Assembly: GCF_900312815.1 (NCBI RefSeq)
Contig: NZ_OMPE01000009.1
Coordinates: 1,488,001-1,552,000, forward strand
DNA from: Aquimarina sp. AU474
GTDB lineage: Bacteria > Bacteroidota > Bacteroidia > Flavobacteriales > Flavobacteriaceae
Length of the DNA stretch: 64,000 nt
Reading direction: 5' to 3'
The notes under the pieces were generated by a model. It did not search any database, was not told the DNA's origin, and saw only the letters and a list, made by a program, of their open reading frames with translations. Position numbers and translations under genes: made by a program. Positions 55,541 to 64,000 of the stretch are shown piece by piece; the first letter of the stretch is position 1, and each line of letters starts with the position of its first letter.

Positions 55541-58500
55541 TTATTGTATCAAGAAACTCCCTTCATACCTCTTTTTGAAGTTATCTCCTCGAACAATATA
55601 TTTATATACACCTTGTGATAAACTATTAGCTACAAACGTAAAGGTTGTTGATAGCCTTCCTTCATTTGTTAATTCTTCTTCTTGTACAATTCTTCCTAAC
55701 ATATCTACCACTGTAATGGTTATCTTCTCATTTTCAGTTGGCATTTTTATGACCGTTTGAGTTTTAAATGGGTTAGGAGAGTTAATTATTGAAGTTATGT
55801 TGCCTGTTGTAGGAACTTCTTCAGCGATATCTTTTTCATTAGTAAAAGCAAGTTTAGCCACATCAATGATAAAAGGATTAAAACTTTTATAATCTCCTTG
55901 AATAGAAAACACAACACTTCTAAGATCGGTTATTGAAATAGAACGTTTCGTTTTATTAGTGAAATCTGAAAAAGGTATAATATACTTCTGTTGCTTTCCT
56001 TTATTATCATCTGCTTTTATTGTATACCTTAATCGTTCATTCCAATCGGTTAAGTCTTTGGTAACTAGAATTACTTCAACATCAGTGTCAGAAAACATTT
56101 CAAATGTTACTGCTTCATACTCAGAAACATCTAAGGCGAGATCACCGCCAAGAATGTTTCTAAATAAATTCATAGTTTGTTTTACATCACCACTCACTTT
56201 TACATCTCTTTCTACAAGGTAATCATCACTATTTGTATTGGATGTAGTGTTTTTCAAAATTTCAAAGTCAGAAATAGCAGCTCCTTCTGCGAGGTAATCT
56301 AATCCCCAAGGGCCGTCTGCTAGATAAAGTGCATCAGATTTGCTTGAGTCGTCACCCTTAATAGCAAATCCAATATCAAATAAAAATCCAGTATCTATAG
56401 TAACACGTTGATGATATTCTCCGGTTAGAGCAATGGTTTTAGTAATCAATTCTTCTTCGGCTGATTCGGTTGTTCTTTTGTTTCCTCTGAAATAAAATTG
56501 ACTTTCTTCGAACTTGTTAACCATATTCAAAACCAATTTACCATTTCGATAAAATCCTTTTTGTACAAATACAGAAGGAACATTATTAGGAATAAATGTT
56601 TTTGCCAAAGGCTTTTCAGTTTTTAATCTATTTAGGATTGAATTCGCCATATTCATTACCTGCGGTATAGAACCACCCCATATTTGAAAATTAAGATAAT
56701 CTCCTTCAGGGTATTGATCAATATTCCATAAACTATATAATTCATTTGCAAATTCGTCTATTCGCACTGAGAAATGCAATGCCTGTTCAACCTCTCCGGT
56801 AATTCGTTTTATTTTGGTGTTTACCAAAGTGTGATTACCTATTTTTAATGTTCTTATATCTTCTAATATAGAGCCATTGAGTCGATCACAAATCGTTTTA
56901 GAATGGTCATAAACAGATCCAGTAGTAGCAATTGCTAATGCGGCGCCCACTCTATCATCTTTATTATAATAATCGATAGAAAACACATCGGTAGCATTGG
57001 TAATACCAATTAGATCATCTGGACTAGAAACATATGATGTTTCTGTTCCCAAAACTCCTGTGGTAGGGAAATAAATACTTAAATCTATGTTATTAGCAGA
57101 TATATACGACTTTTTTGATGGTTCAAAACGTTGTTGCAATCTCTTTTGATTATATACTTTGTTGGTTTTAAATCGTAAGAAATTTCGTTTTGCAATCAAA
57201 CTAGCAAGGTCACCATTACTTTCTAATCCACCATCGTTACCCGAAGTAACTACTCCTTCTTCTGTTAATTCAGGTACATTAGTTGTTTTTAAAGATGCGT
57301 ATTGATCTGCTCGAATATGAAATAATACATCGTTAAAATCATGATCTGCACCTGGATAATCTCTCCTTGCGTCTTCAAATCCTAATACAATTGTTTGATT
57401 TGCTGTATCGGCCAATAAGATATTATGAGGGCGTAATGTTTCGTCGCACTCTGGGTTATAGTCCGGATTAGTGTATAACTGCCATAATCCTGAGTCTACA
57501 GATGTACCGTTCCAACCGTCTACAAGTAATACCCATCCAATGCCTGTATCTTCAGGAAAATTACCAATATTTACTGTGTTGCCCGAATTTAATTCACCAT
57601 CACTACCCACTTTAGAAGCATTAGGGAAAACAATAGTGATGTCTTCAGGATTTGGAACAGTAGTAGATGGATTATTGATATCATAGGTATAAAACCCTAA
57701 TGTGTTTTTGTAGTTGGTATTTTCGCCAATAAAAGTTACCGAAATATCTGCAGTGTTTTCTAAAATAATATCAGTATCATATCCTGAATAGATGTAATTG
57801 GGATTAAGGTTGGGGATCGAACTTCCTTCTGGTAATGCATCATTTATTCTTGTCGTATAATCTGAAGTTAAAGTTTCATTTGTTCCTAAATAGTTTGGAG
57901 TGCCATTTGTGTTAAATGTTCCTATATATTGATATCGTTCGCCTACGCTTAATATAGGGAAACTACCAGGAGTTTGATTTCCGTTTTTGGAGTCAAAAAC
58001 AGTTTCTTTAAGGTCAAAATTATCATCAAGTCCATCTTGATCAAAATCATTACCAATAGGCATAGTATCTGCGATACCATCATTATTAGTATCATATCCA
58101 TCGATCATATCTAAAATGCCATCATTATTGGAATCTGTATCCATAAAATCTGGAGTATCGGTGTTATCTGTGTTCACATATCCTTGGGGTGTACCACCAT
58201 TATCGGGATCAAATGCATTATCCATACCGTCTCTATCCGTATCTAATCCAGATAGAGTTATGAAAGAAGCACTATTTTGCCCTTCGATTAAATCAATAAT
58301 TCCATCTTGATCAGAATCAATATCGTAAGGATCATAAATTAAATCGCCATCGGTATCTGTGGGATAAAAAGCTACTCCTGTTTGATCAACATCTACGATA
58401 TCTGCTATTCCATCTAAATCAGAGTCTACAAAATTTGTATCCAGTGCATTAAAAAAACCATCACCGTTTGTGTCGTAACTTCCTAAGCCAGCTTCTACAA

Positions 58501-59518
58501 TATCAAAAATACCATCATTGTCACTATCTAAATCTAGTACATTAGGGACACCATCTCTATCCGTATCAAAAGCTAAAGATACTCCGCTATTACAGGTAGC
58601 ACCAAAATCTGGATCGAGGTAATTAAAAGTTCCATCACCATCATCATCTCCATAAGGATCAACACCACCACCTTCGACAAGGTCAGGAATTCCATCACCG
58701 TCAGTATCTTTATCAAAAGGATCTAGTACTTCATCGTTATCAGCATCAATAGGAGACACTCCAATTGCACATTTAAAACCGTCATTAGAGTTGGTTACTT
58801 CTGTGTTGTTTAATAATGTGGCATAAGGTGATGCAGTTTCATAATCATTTACCAAGTATAGTCCTCCGCTATTACTGGACACGTATAACCTATTACTAGT
58901 ATCAGTATAGGATGCACCAAATGTATGATTTGGTAAATCGGTAACATTTTTACTACTAAAAGCAGGTGTATTAGTAGTAAGATCCCATTTGTATACATCC
59001 CCTCTGCTACCTCCATATAAATTTCCATTAACAAATACAATATCGGCACATGAATTAGGAGAAGCCTGATCAGAAACGATTATCTCGAATACAGGAGGAG
59101 AAGAGCCATCATAATTTTGAAGATTCGGAATTTTATGAAATGACTTCTTATCTAATGAATTTTGAAAAACCCATAAATTACCTTCACTATCCACATCTGC
59201 GGCATAACCACCTCCAAACTTAATGGCACCATTATCTGCTACTGCGCCAAGATCGACAATAATATCAGTACCAATACGCAATAAATGCTTGTCACTATTC
59301 CGAATTGCATATAAAAAATTATCTATAGGATTATATCCTCCAGCGTTATATGCAGAATGTGTATGCAAAGGATCAGAATAGGTTCCCGTTATTGGATCAT
59401 ATGATCGTAACGCCCCTGAGATTACTTGATAGAATTTTCCATCATTGCAATCAAAAGATTGTTGAGCAGTGGTAATATTAACTATAAGAATTACCAGGAT
59501 TAGTATAGTTTTTTTCAT
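55541..59518 (-). CDS. Large T9SS-secreted protein with TSP3-type calcium repeats and LruC/DUF4114-like domain
   Basis: The 1325-residue protein has a signal peptide (ILILVILIVNITTAQQ), an N-terminal propeller-like region (to about 250), then Asp-rich thrombospondin-type-3 repeats (about 255-505; DKDTDGDGIPDLVEGGG), a LruC/DUF4114-like domain (about 640-740; GFEDARRDYPGADHDFND), a beta-rich region of possible carbohydrate-binding type, and a T9SS type A sorting tail (last 80 residues; SPNPFKTQTVIKMP). I infer a surface-exposed or released adhesin-like protein exported by the GldKLMN system. Confidence 0.9.
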   Translation of the reverse strand: MKKTILILVILIVNITTAQQSFDCNDGKFYQVISGALRSYDPITGTYSDPLHTHSAYNAGGYNPIDNFLYAIRNSDKHLLRIGTDIIVDLGAVADNGAIKFGGGYAADVDSEGNLWVFQNSLDKKSFHKIPNLQNYDGSSPPVFEIIVSDQASPNSCADIVFVNGNLYGGSRGDVYKWDLTTNTPAFSSKNVTDLPNHTFGASYTDTSNRLYVSSNSGGLYLVNDYETASPYATLLNNTEVTNSNDGFKCAIGVSPIDADNDEVLDPFDKDTDGDGIPDLVEGGGVDPYGDDDGDGTFNYLDPDFGATCNSGVSLAFDTDRDGVPNVLDLDSDNDGIFDIVEAGLGSYDTNGDGFFNALDTNFVDSDLDGIADIVDVDQTGVAFYPTDTDGDLIYDPYDIDSDQDGIIDLIEGQNSASFITLSGLDTDRDGMDNAFDPDNGGTPQGYVNTDNTDTPDFMDTDSNNDGILDMIDGYDTNNDGIADTMPIGNDFDQDGLDDNFDLKETVFDSKNGNQTPGSFPILSVGERYQYIGTFNTNGTPNYLGTNETLTSDYTTRINDALPEGSSIPNLNPNYIYSGYDTDIILENTADISVTFIGENTNYKNTLGFYTYDINNPSTTVPNPEDITIVFPNASKVGSDGELNSGNTVNIGNFPEDTGIGWVLLVDGWNGTSVDSGLWQLYTNPDYNPECDETLRPHNILLADTANQTIVLGFEDARRDYPGADHDFNDVLFHIRADQYASLKTTNVPELTEEGVVTSGNDGGLESNGDLASLIAKRNFLRFKTNKVYNQKRLQQRFEPSKKSYISANNIDLSIYFPTTGVLGTETSYVSSPDDLIGITNATDVFSIDYYNKDDRVGAALAIATTGSVYDHSKTICDRLNGSILEDIRTLKIGNHTLVNTKIKRITGEVEQALHFSVRIDEFANELYSLWNIDQYPEGDYLNFQIWGGSIPQVMNMANSILNRLKTEKPLAKTFIPNNVPSVFVQKGFYRNGKLVLNMVNKFEESQFYFRGNKRTTESAEEELITKTIALTGEYHQRVTIDTGFLFDIGFAIKGDDSSKSDALYLADGPWGLDYLAEGAAISDFEILKNTTSNTNSDDYLVERDVKVSGDVKQTMNLFRNILGGDLALDVSEYEAVTFEMFSDTDVEVILVTKDLTDWNERLRYTIKADDNKGKQQKYIIPFSDFTNKTKRSISITDLRSVVFSIQGDYKSFNPFIIDVAKLAFTNEKDIAEEVPTTGNITSIINSPNPFKTQTVIKMPTENEKITITVVDMLGRIVQEEELTNEGRLSTTFTFVANSLSQGVYKYIVRGDNFKKRYEGSFLIQ

Positions 59519-59607
59519 AGTATGATTATTGTATGTGTTTTAAGACCTTGACTTAAAACATGCTTTTTTTAATTAATTTTTTTAGTATTGATTTTCTTTA
59601 AGAAAGG

Positions 59608-60263
59608 ATAGTAGTTATTTTACCATATTGTAATTTAGTTTTAGTTTAAATGTTTCAGATAATTTTTTACTTGAAGTTCTTATTTTCAGGTAGCTAAACC
59701 ATATTACCAAAAGGTTAATAGGGATTAAGAATGAATCTTTTAGTGTTATTTTAGAGCCTTCTACTTCAATCCAGCTATCTAATGGTTCTTCGCTGATACA
59801 GTTCAAAAGATCTTTTAATCCAATATGTTTTTTAAGTCTTAAAAAGATTTCTATATCGAATAACCATCTGCTAATAAATCTTTGACTGTACACATTTTCG
59901 ATAATATTTTTCTTAAACACTTTGGCTCCACATTGTGTATCTTTAATAGGAAGTTGTAGGATATGGCGAATAAAAAACCCGACAAAATTTGACAACAATT
60001 TTCTAATAAAGTTTCTTTCTATATTATTAGCTTCTTCAGTTTTTCTGGATCCAAAAACCATAGATAGTCTAGGGTTATTGTTTAATTTTTGTACCAGATT
60101 ATCCATTTCTTCTAAAGATGTAGATAGATCTGCATCTAGAAATGCAATGTTTTCAATGAAGCTTAATTGAGCAAGATAGTTGGCTCCGGTTTGTACTGCT
60201 GTAGCTTTACCTTGATTAGTTTCTAAGTTAAGTACAGTTATTTTATTGGGGTCAAATTGTTTT
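59608..60263. repeat. Copy 1 of a near-exact duplication (GT2 gene)
   Basis: These 656 bases recur at 63345-64000 in the same orientation with only two differences that I found, both synonymous Leu codons. The right end of the duplication is beyond the window. Confidence 0.95.
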
Positions 60264-60421
60264 AGATCATATAACATTTCTAATGTATTATCAGAACTGC
60301 CATCGTTAACAAAACAAAGATGATAATTTGAATTTTCTTTAATGAATTTGCAAAATTTTTCCTTTTCCAGTCTATAATATTCATTATAGCATGGAATAAT
60401 AATTCCGGTAATTTTCGTCAT
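59615..60421 (-). CDS. GT2-family glycosyltransferase (dolichyl-phosphate-sugar-synthase-like)
   Basis: The 268-residue protein has the GT-A signs PCYNEYYRLE, FVNDGSSDNTLEML and AFLDADLSTS (DxD-type metal site), and the later KDTQCGAKVFKKN and RWLFDIE motifs of polyprenyl-phosphate glycosyltransferases. A hydrophobic stretch near 228-243 may anchor it. It would make a lipid-linked sugar, which would fit a GT-C enzyme as user. The gene is duplicated downstream, and a hairpin repeat region lies directly upstream. Confidence 0.92.
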   Translation of the reverse strand: MTKITGIIIPCYNEYYRLEKEKFCKFIKENSNYHLCFVNDGSSDNTLEMLYDLKQFDPNKITVLNLETNQGKATAVQTGANYLAQLSFIENIAFLDADLSTSLEEMDNLVQKLNNNPRLSMVFGSRKTEEANNIERNFIRKLLSNFVGFFIRHILQLPIKDTQCGAKVFKKNIIENVYSQRFISRWLFDIEIFLRLKKHIGLKDLLNCISEEPLDSWIEVEGSKITLKDSFLIPINLLVIWFSYLKIRTSSKKLSETFKLKLNYNMVK

Positions 60422-60425
60422 ATTT

Positions 60426-60655
60426 CTTTAAGATTTGGGTATACTTCTGGGGTGTTGAAGTATAATTTTAAAGAAGGCTTTTTTATTTTGGGGCCTAATC
60501 TTTAATATGTTAAACATTCTTCTAGGGTTTTTTGAAGACCATTTGACATTTTGACGAAAACTTACTGTAATAAGTTTTATATATAAATAGGGTTACTAAA
60601 CTCTTTAATGTTACGTTCTTCTGGGGTGTAGAAGAAAATTTAGCAATTTGACGAA
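60426..60655. repeat. Three related hairpin units upstream of the GT2 gene
   Basis: Units begin with CTTTAA at 60426, 60500 and 60603 and each contains a small hairpin: ATACTTC-loop-GAAGTAT (60441-60463), TCTTC-loop-GAAGA (60518-60538), TTCTTC-loop-GAAGAA (60616-60636). The first and third share the loop TGGGGTGT(T/A), with a compensating A-T to T-A change in the stem. The last two are followed after 10-11 bases by TTTGACGAA. Confidence 0.6.
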
Positions 60656-61083
60656 GTTTCTATTTGTGATTGTGATAAGATTTTGTTTCTCAGCACATTG
60701 TAAAACTAAAAAGTATTTTTAAAATTCATTTACGGCAAAACCACATATTTTATAAGGAAACGCCAAAAACTATGTATTTCGTCGAAAATTGAGGGTTTTT
60801 TACTGAAATTTTAACATTTTTCATCACAAAAATGTAGGTTTAATATTACTAAAGTTAATAACAATGAGGTTTCCCGTATCAATTTTGTGTTAAAAAAACT
60901 TGTTTTTTTGCTCTTTTTTGTGAAAAAATATTATATAAAATGTTAAAAAAATCTAATTTGACTTTTTGGTAATACAATAATGCCTATTCATTTTTTTATT
61001 AATGTGATATATTTTGTATAAAAATGATAGTATTATAACCAACTTTTTATAAACCTAATACGGTAAAAATTGTTTTTAAAATA
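60656..61083. other. AT-rich intergenic region
   Basis: Between the GH99-like gene and the hairpin units no coding frame or clear terminator is seen. Composition is strongly AT-rich. Confidence 0.5.
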
Positions 61084-62463
61084 TTAATAAAAGCGTGTTA
61101 TCGCTTTTAATACTTTATCAGCCCGTTCGACTTCTAATTTTTTTACATATCTATACGTTCTATTTAATAAACGCTGTACTTGGTTATCGTTTTTGAATTT
61201 TTTCCTAATGTTGTATAAATCAACGGCAACTTGAAGATCATCTGGAGTAAAAGGAACACCAGTATACTCCTGAAGAATTTGTAAGTACATGAATCCAAAT
61301 TCTTGTGTTGGTTCTATCATGGTTCCTTCTCCAAAATCATTCCAGGTAATAATTTGAATAAAATCGGATTGTTCGTGATGTGTATAATTTAATGTTTCGA
61401 CAAAAGTATTACCGTTATCAGTATTAATAACCCAATCATTTACTCCATTAGACCATCCTCCTTCGGTATAGAAGCTATTAAAACCTGGATACGAAGAACC
61501 GACAATAATTTTGTCTTGTGATGCATAAGTGTTATAGTAATACTCATGCGCAAGCAAATGATCTTTATCTACCCATAAAAATTCTCCTGATGAATTAGCA
61601 CCGACACGATCACTGGCTGCCCATAATGTTAAGTAATTCGGGTAATTTTGAGTTGGTAGTATATCGAATACTTGATTCCATTCGTTTTCTGTTGTGATAT
61701 AATGTGGTCCGAAAACAAATAGCATTTTTTTATTATTGTATTCTAAGTATTCTGGACTTGAAAAATAAGTATCATTAATGTATAAGAAATCTTCTTGAGC
61801 AGCTTCAATGATATTGGGTGACAAACCAGCATCAGAGGATTGTTTTGCAACTCGATCTTCATACATTATAGAGAATTTAAGCCCTAGATCCTCTAGCGTA
61901 GTTATAAAAGTTTCTGTAGATTGTTTGATTAATCCGTAATCGTGTAAATCTTTACTTCCGTACCAATCAAAAATAACTCCGTCTACTCCAGATAATTTCA
62001 TGGTAAGAAAATGATATTCATGCAGATCAGGATCATTTGAAGAATAGGGGCCAATTGTAGGATGATAATACGAGGCAATCTGCGCATTACCATCAGAGTC
62101 ACTATTATTAGGATCTTGATTGTTCATTGTCCAATGTTGTCCCCAATATCCATCATAATCCTTGCTTTGAAACCACGGAAGGTAATGAACATAAATTTTT
62201 TTAGGATTTTCTTTTACAATATCCATGTGTGAAATATCAACTATCCCGTTTTTTTCTTCGATTTTTAAAAACTCGAGTTCCTCGTTAAGAACTTTTAAAA
62301 GTTCTTTGTCAGTATAAGTAGTATCTTTAACTGTTTCTGGGATTAGGACTTCTTGAATTTTCGGTTCCTCAAAAGTGGTTAAATCTTCTTTCTCACAAGA
62401 TGAGAAAATAAGAATTAAGATAATAGCAATGTAAATACATTGATTAGTGTAGTGTTGTTTCAT
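61084..62463 (-). CDS. GH99/GH71-like glycoside hydrolase lipoprotein
   Basis: The 459-residue protein has a lipobox with Cys23 (ILILIFSSCEKED). From about residue 88 it matches the GH99/GH71-like barrel: VHYLPWFQSKDYDGYWGQHW, DGVIFDWYGSKDLHDY, and TWNDFGEGTMIEP at 373-385 with Asp376 and Glu379 at the catalytic positions (GH99 enzymes usually have Glu at the first). GH99 enzymes are endo-alpha-mannanases or endomannosidases; the activity here cannot be told. It is probably surface- or periplasm-facing and may trim the glycan made by the neighbours. Confidence 0.86.
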   Translation of the reverse strand: MKQHYTNQCIYIAIILILIFSSCEKEDLTTFEEPKIQEVLIPETVKDTTYTDKELLKVLNEELEFLKIEEKNGIVDISHMDIVKENPKKIYVHYLPWFQSKDYDGYWGQHWTMNNQDPNNSDSDGNAQIASYYHPTIGPYSSNDPDLHEYHFLTMKLSGVDGVIFDWYGSKDLHDYGLIKQSTETFITTLEDLGLKFSIMYEDRVAKQSSDAGLSPNIIEAAQEDFLYINDTYFSSPEYLEYNNKKMLFVFGPHYITTENEWNQVFDILPTQNYPNYLTLWAASDRVGANSSGEFLWVDKDHLLAHEYYYNTYASQDKIIVGSSYPGFNSFYTEGGWSNGVNDWVINTDNGNTFVETLNYTHHEQSDFIQIITWNDFGEGTMIEPTQEFGFMYLQILQEYTGVPFTPDDLQVAVDLYNIRKKFKNDNQVQRLLNRTYRYVKKLEVERADKVLKAITRFY

Positions 62464-62779
62464 ATCTCATAAATTGGTTAAACGTCAAAAAAATAAAAGC
62501 CCGGGCTCTAAATGTGATTTTATGAAGTTTAAAAATTCCAAAACAAATCGGAATTTAGGTTTTGACGAAATTGAGAAATCTTTTCTCTATGTGATACGCT
62601 ACTATTGTGAAAATTATGTATTAATAATCTTTGGAGTGATTTTATAGTAATCATTTGATTATTATGTAATTATAGTTTGCTTTTCTTTAAATATTATAGT
62701 GATTTTTTAACTGGTGATTTAATGAATTTTAAATAACAATTCTATGCTCATGAGTATAGAGGAAAACAAAAAGTGAAAA
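62464..62779. other. Intergenic region upstream of GH99-like gene
   Basis: No gene is seen. A GC-rich palindrome AGCCCGGGCT (62498-62507) stands out in AT-rich sequence 35 bases before the start codon; it could be an operator. TTTGACGAA occurs again at 62571-62579. Confidence 0.4.
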
Positions 62780-63214
62780 TTAATCCGAAGCATTTTCAAG
62801 GGAGTAATATGGATAGGATACAGATTTAACTCCAAATTGATCACTCCATTGGCATTCGACATAATCTTTATTAAAACCTATTATTTCCATTTTAGGCCCT
62901 CCGGTTTTTAGTTTTACGATATTACCTTCAAAAATATTTATATATGGTAATTCCTCTTTTTCATAGCAAATAGATTCTTTTTCATCTTTGATTTTTATAT
63001 ATCTATAATTGTTGTCATAGGAGATAAAATATTCTATATGATAGATAAGTTCACTTGCGTTATTTAAAAATTCATCTCTAATTAACTTCCCATATTTTAA
63101 TTTCCCTTTTATATGATAGGTTTTCTTTGAATTGTTCAGAATATTATTCCGTTTCAAAATTCCGATCTCGCCTTTTAACTTAATTTCTTTGTATGTATTA
63201 AATAAATTTTCCAT
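62780..63214 (-). CDS. Hypothetical protein with C-terminal DUF2158/YodC-like domain
   Basis: The 144-residue protein has no signal peptide. The N-terminal 90 residues are unrecognised and rich in Lys and Tyr. The last 50 (FEGNIVKLKTGGPKMEIIGF; YVECQWSDQFGVKSVSYPYY) match the small DUF2158 (YodC) pattern GxxVxLKSGGPxMTV...C.W. That family is normally a free-standing protein of about 60 residues, so this is a fused form. The function is unknown. Confidence 0.75.
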   Translation of the reverse strand: MENLFNTYKEIKLKGEIGILKRNNILNNSKKTYHIKGKLKYGKLIRDEFLNNASELIYHIEYFISYDNNYRYIKIKDEKESICYEKEELPYINIFEGNIVKLKTGGPKMEIIGFNKDYVECQWSDQFGVKSVSYPYYSLENASD

Positions 63215-63344
63215 AAATATAATTTTTCCAGATTAGCCCTAATATCCAAAACTATATGATAAATATGTTATGGAAAACCGTAGTTACCTATAAACATAAC
63301 TTTTGATTATTTAAGTAATTATATTTCATTAGTTAATCGAATGC

Positions 63345-64000
63345 ATAGTAGTTATTTTACCATATTGTAATTTAATTTTAGTTTAAATGTTTCAGATAAT
63401 TTTTTACTTGAAGTTCTTATTTTCAGGTAGCTAAACCATATTACCAAAAGGTTAATAGGGATTAGGAATGAATCTTTTAGTGTTATTTTAGAGCCTTCTA
63501 CTTCAATCCAGCTATCTAATGGTTCTTCGCTGATACAGTTCAAAAGATCTTTTAATCCAATATGTTTTTTAAGTCTTAAAAAGATTTCTATATCGAATAA
63601 CCATCTGCTAATAAATCTTTGACTGTACACATTTTCGATAATATTTTTCTTAAACACTTTGGCTCCACATTGTGTATCTTTAATAGGAAGTTGTAGGATA
63701 TGGCGAATAAAAAACCCGACAAAATTTGACAACAATTTTCTAATAAAGTTTCTTTCTATATTATTAGCTTCTTCAGTTTTTCTGGATCCAAAAACCATAG
63801 ATAGTCTAGGGTTATTGTTTAATTTTTGTACCAGATTATCCATTTCTTCTAAAGATGTAGATAGATCTGCATCTAGAAATGCAATGTTTTCAATGAAGCT
63901 TAATTGAGCAAGATAGTTGGCTCCGGTTTGTACTGCTGTAGCTTTACCTTGATTAGTTTCTAAGTTAAGTACAGTTATTTTATTGGGGTCAAATTGTTTT
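63345..64000. repeat. Copy 2 of a near-exact duplication (GT2 gene)
   Basis: This is a direct copy of 59608-60263, running off the window end. Distance between copies is 3737 bases. Confidence 0.95.
63352..64000 (-). CDS. Second copy of the GT2 glycosyltransferase, start beyond window
   Basis: The visible part (216 codons including the stop) encodes the same protein as the C-terminal part of the gene at 59615-60421. It holds the DADLSTS metal site, the DTQCGAKVF motif and the C-terminal hydrophobic segment. The start codon lies beyond base 64000, so an apparent ATG at 63843 is internal. The two differences found are synonymous, which points to a recent duplication or gene conversion. Confidence 0.9.
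   Translation of the reverse strand, partial: KQFDPNKITVLNLETNQGKATAVQTGANYLAQLSFIENIAFLDADLSTSLEEMDNLVQKLNNNPRLSMVFGSRKTEEANNIERNFIRKLLSNFVGFFIRHILQLPIKDTQCGAKVFKKNIIENVYSQRFISRWLFDIEIFLRLKKHIGLKDLLNCISEEPLDSWIEVEGSKITLKDSFLIPINLLVIWFSYLKIRTSSKKLSETFKLKLNYNMVK

Noticed and set aside
58849..59049. Second minus-strand frame inside the 1325-residue protein gene
   Set aside because: Out-of-frame shadow of the large gene without signal or motif.
59922..60170. Plus-strand 82-residue frame in the GT2 gene, repeated at 63659-63907
   Set aside because: It recurs only because the GT2 gene is duplicated; it is antisense to a clear glycosyltransferase.
62498..62507. AGCCCGGGCT as a terminator
   Set aside because: A palindrome without loop space cannot form a stable hairpin; it is kept only as a possible operator.

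Overview
The window looks like chromosome of a marine-type Flavobacteriia bacterium (Bacteroidota), possibly close to Aquimarina; the genus is a guess. The signs are low GC, promoters of the Bacteroidota form TTG-N17..21-TAnnTTTG, a gldKLMN gliding/type IX secretion (T9SS) block, a TonB receptor paired with a DUF4249 lipoprotein, and a protein with a T9SS C-terminal sorting tail. No transposase, phage gene or CRISPR array was seen.

Layout. 1-9 kb: 3' part of a TonB-dependent receptor, then on the minus strand groES-groEL and a housekeeping unit miaB / sigma-54-type activator / lptE / TPR protein / secG. 9-18.3 kb (+): a membrane protein, topA, a degenerate arginase-fold protein and the T9SS core gldK-gldL-gldM-gldN. 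18.3-28.7 kb: an FAD oxidoreductase, a DUF983 protein, an ABC-F ATPase, a MarR regulator with a palindromic operator, an RND efflux set (adaptor, pump, TolC-like channel), a CPXCG zinc-ribbon protein and an initiator tRNA-Met.

28.9-37.1 kb (-): a tightly packed operon of an S9 dipeptidyl-peptidase, an Xaa-Pro aminopeptidase, an ornithine-cyclodeaminase-family reductase, a trans-3-hydroxy-L-proline dehydratase (Cys/Thr signature) and a GH63-like lipoprotein. It reads as a pathway for proline- and hydroxyproline-rich (collagen-like) peptides; the glycosidase could remove collagen's Glc-alpha1,2-Gal glucose. A decayed LacI gene lies upstream. 37.7-44.1 kb: a TonB receptor/DUF4249 pair diverges from an ECF sigma / anti-sigma / adhesin-like / outer-membrane operon. 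Between them sits a strikingly symmetric double promoter that suggests one sigma factor drives both sides.

44.5-64 kb: an accessory glycan locus. It holds a three-gene plus-strand operon (giant GT-C-like membrane protein, secreted Ig-like protein, GH5-like membrane-anchored hydrolase) and, on the minus strand, a GT4 glycosyltransferase, two STAS-like proteins, a flippase, a 1325-residue T9SS cargo protein, a GT2 glycosyltransferase and a GH99/71-like lipoprotein. The GT2 gene is duplicated almost exactly (at 59.6 and 63.3 kb) and a truncated third relative lies at 45.3 kb between 13-bp inverted repeats. This locus is the best candidate here for an undescribed system, probably for making and trimming an extracellular polysaccharide.
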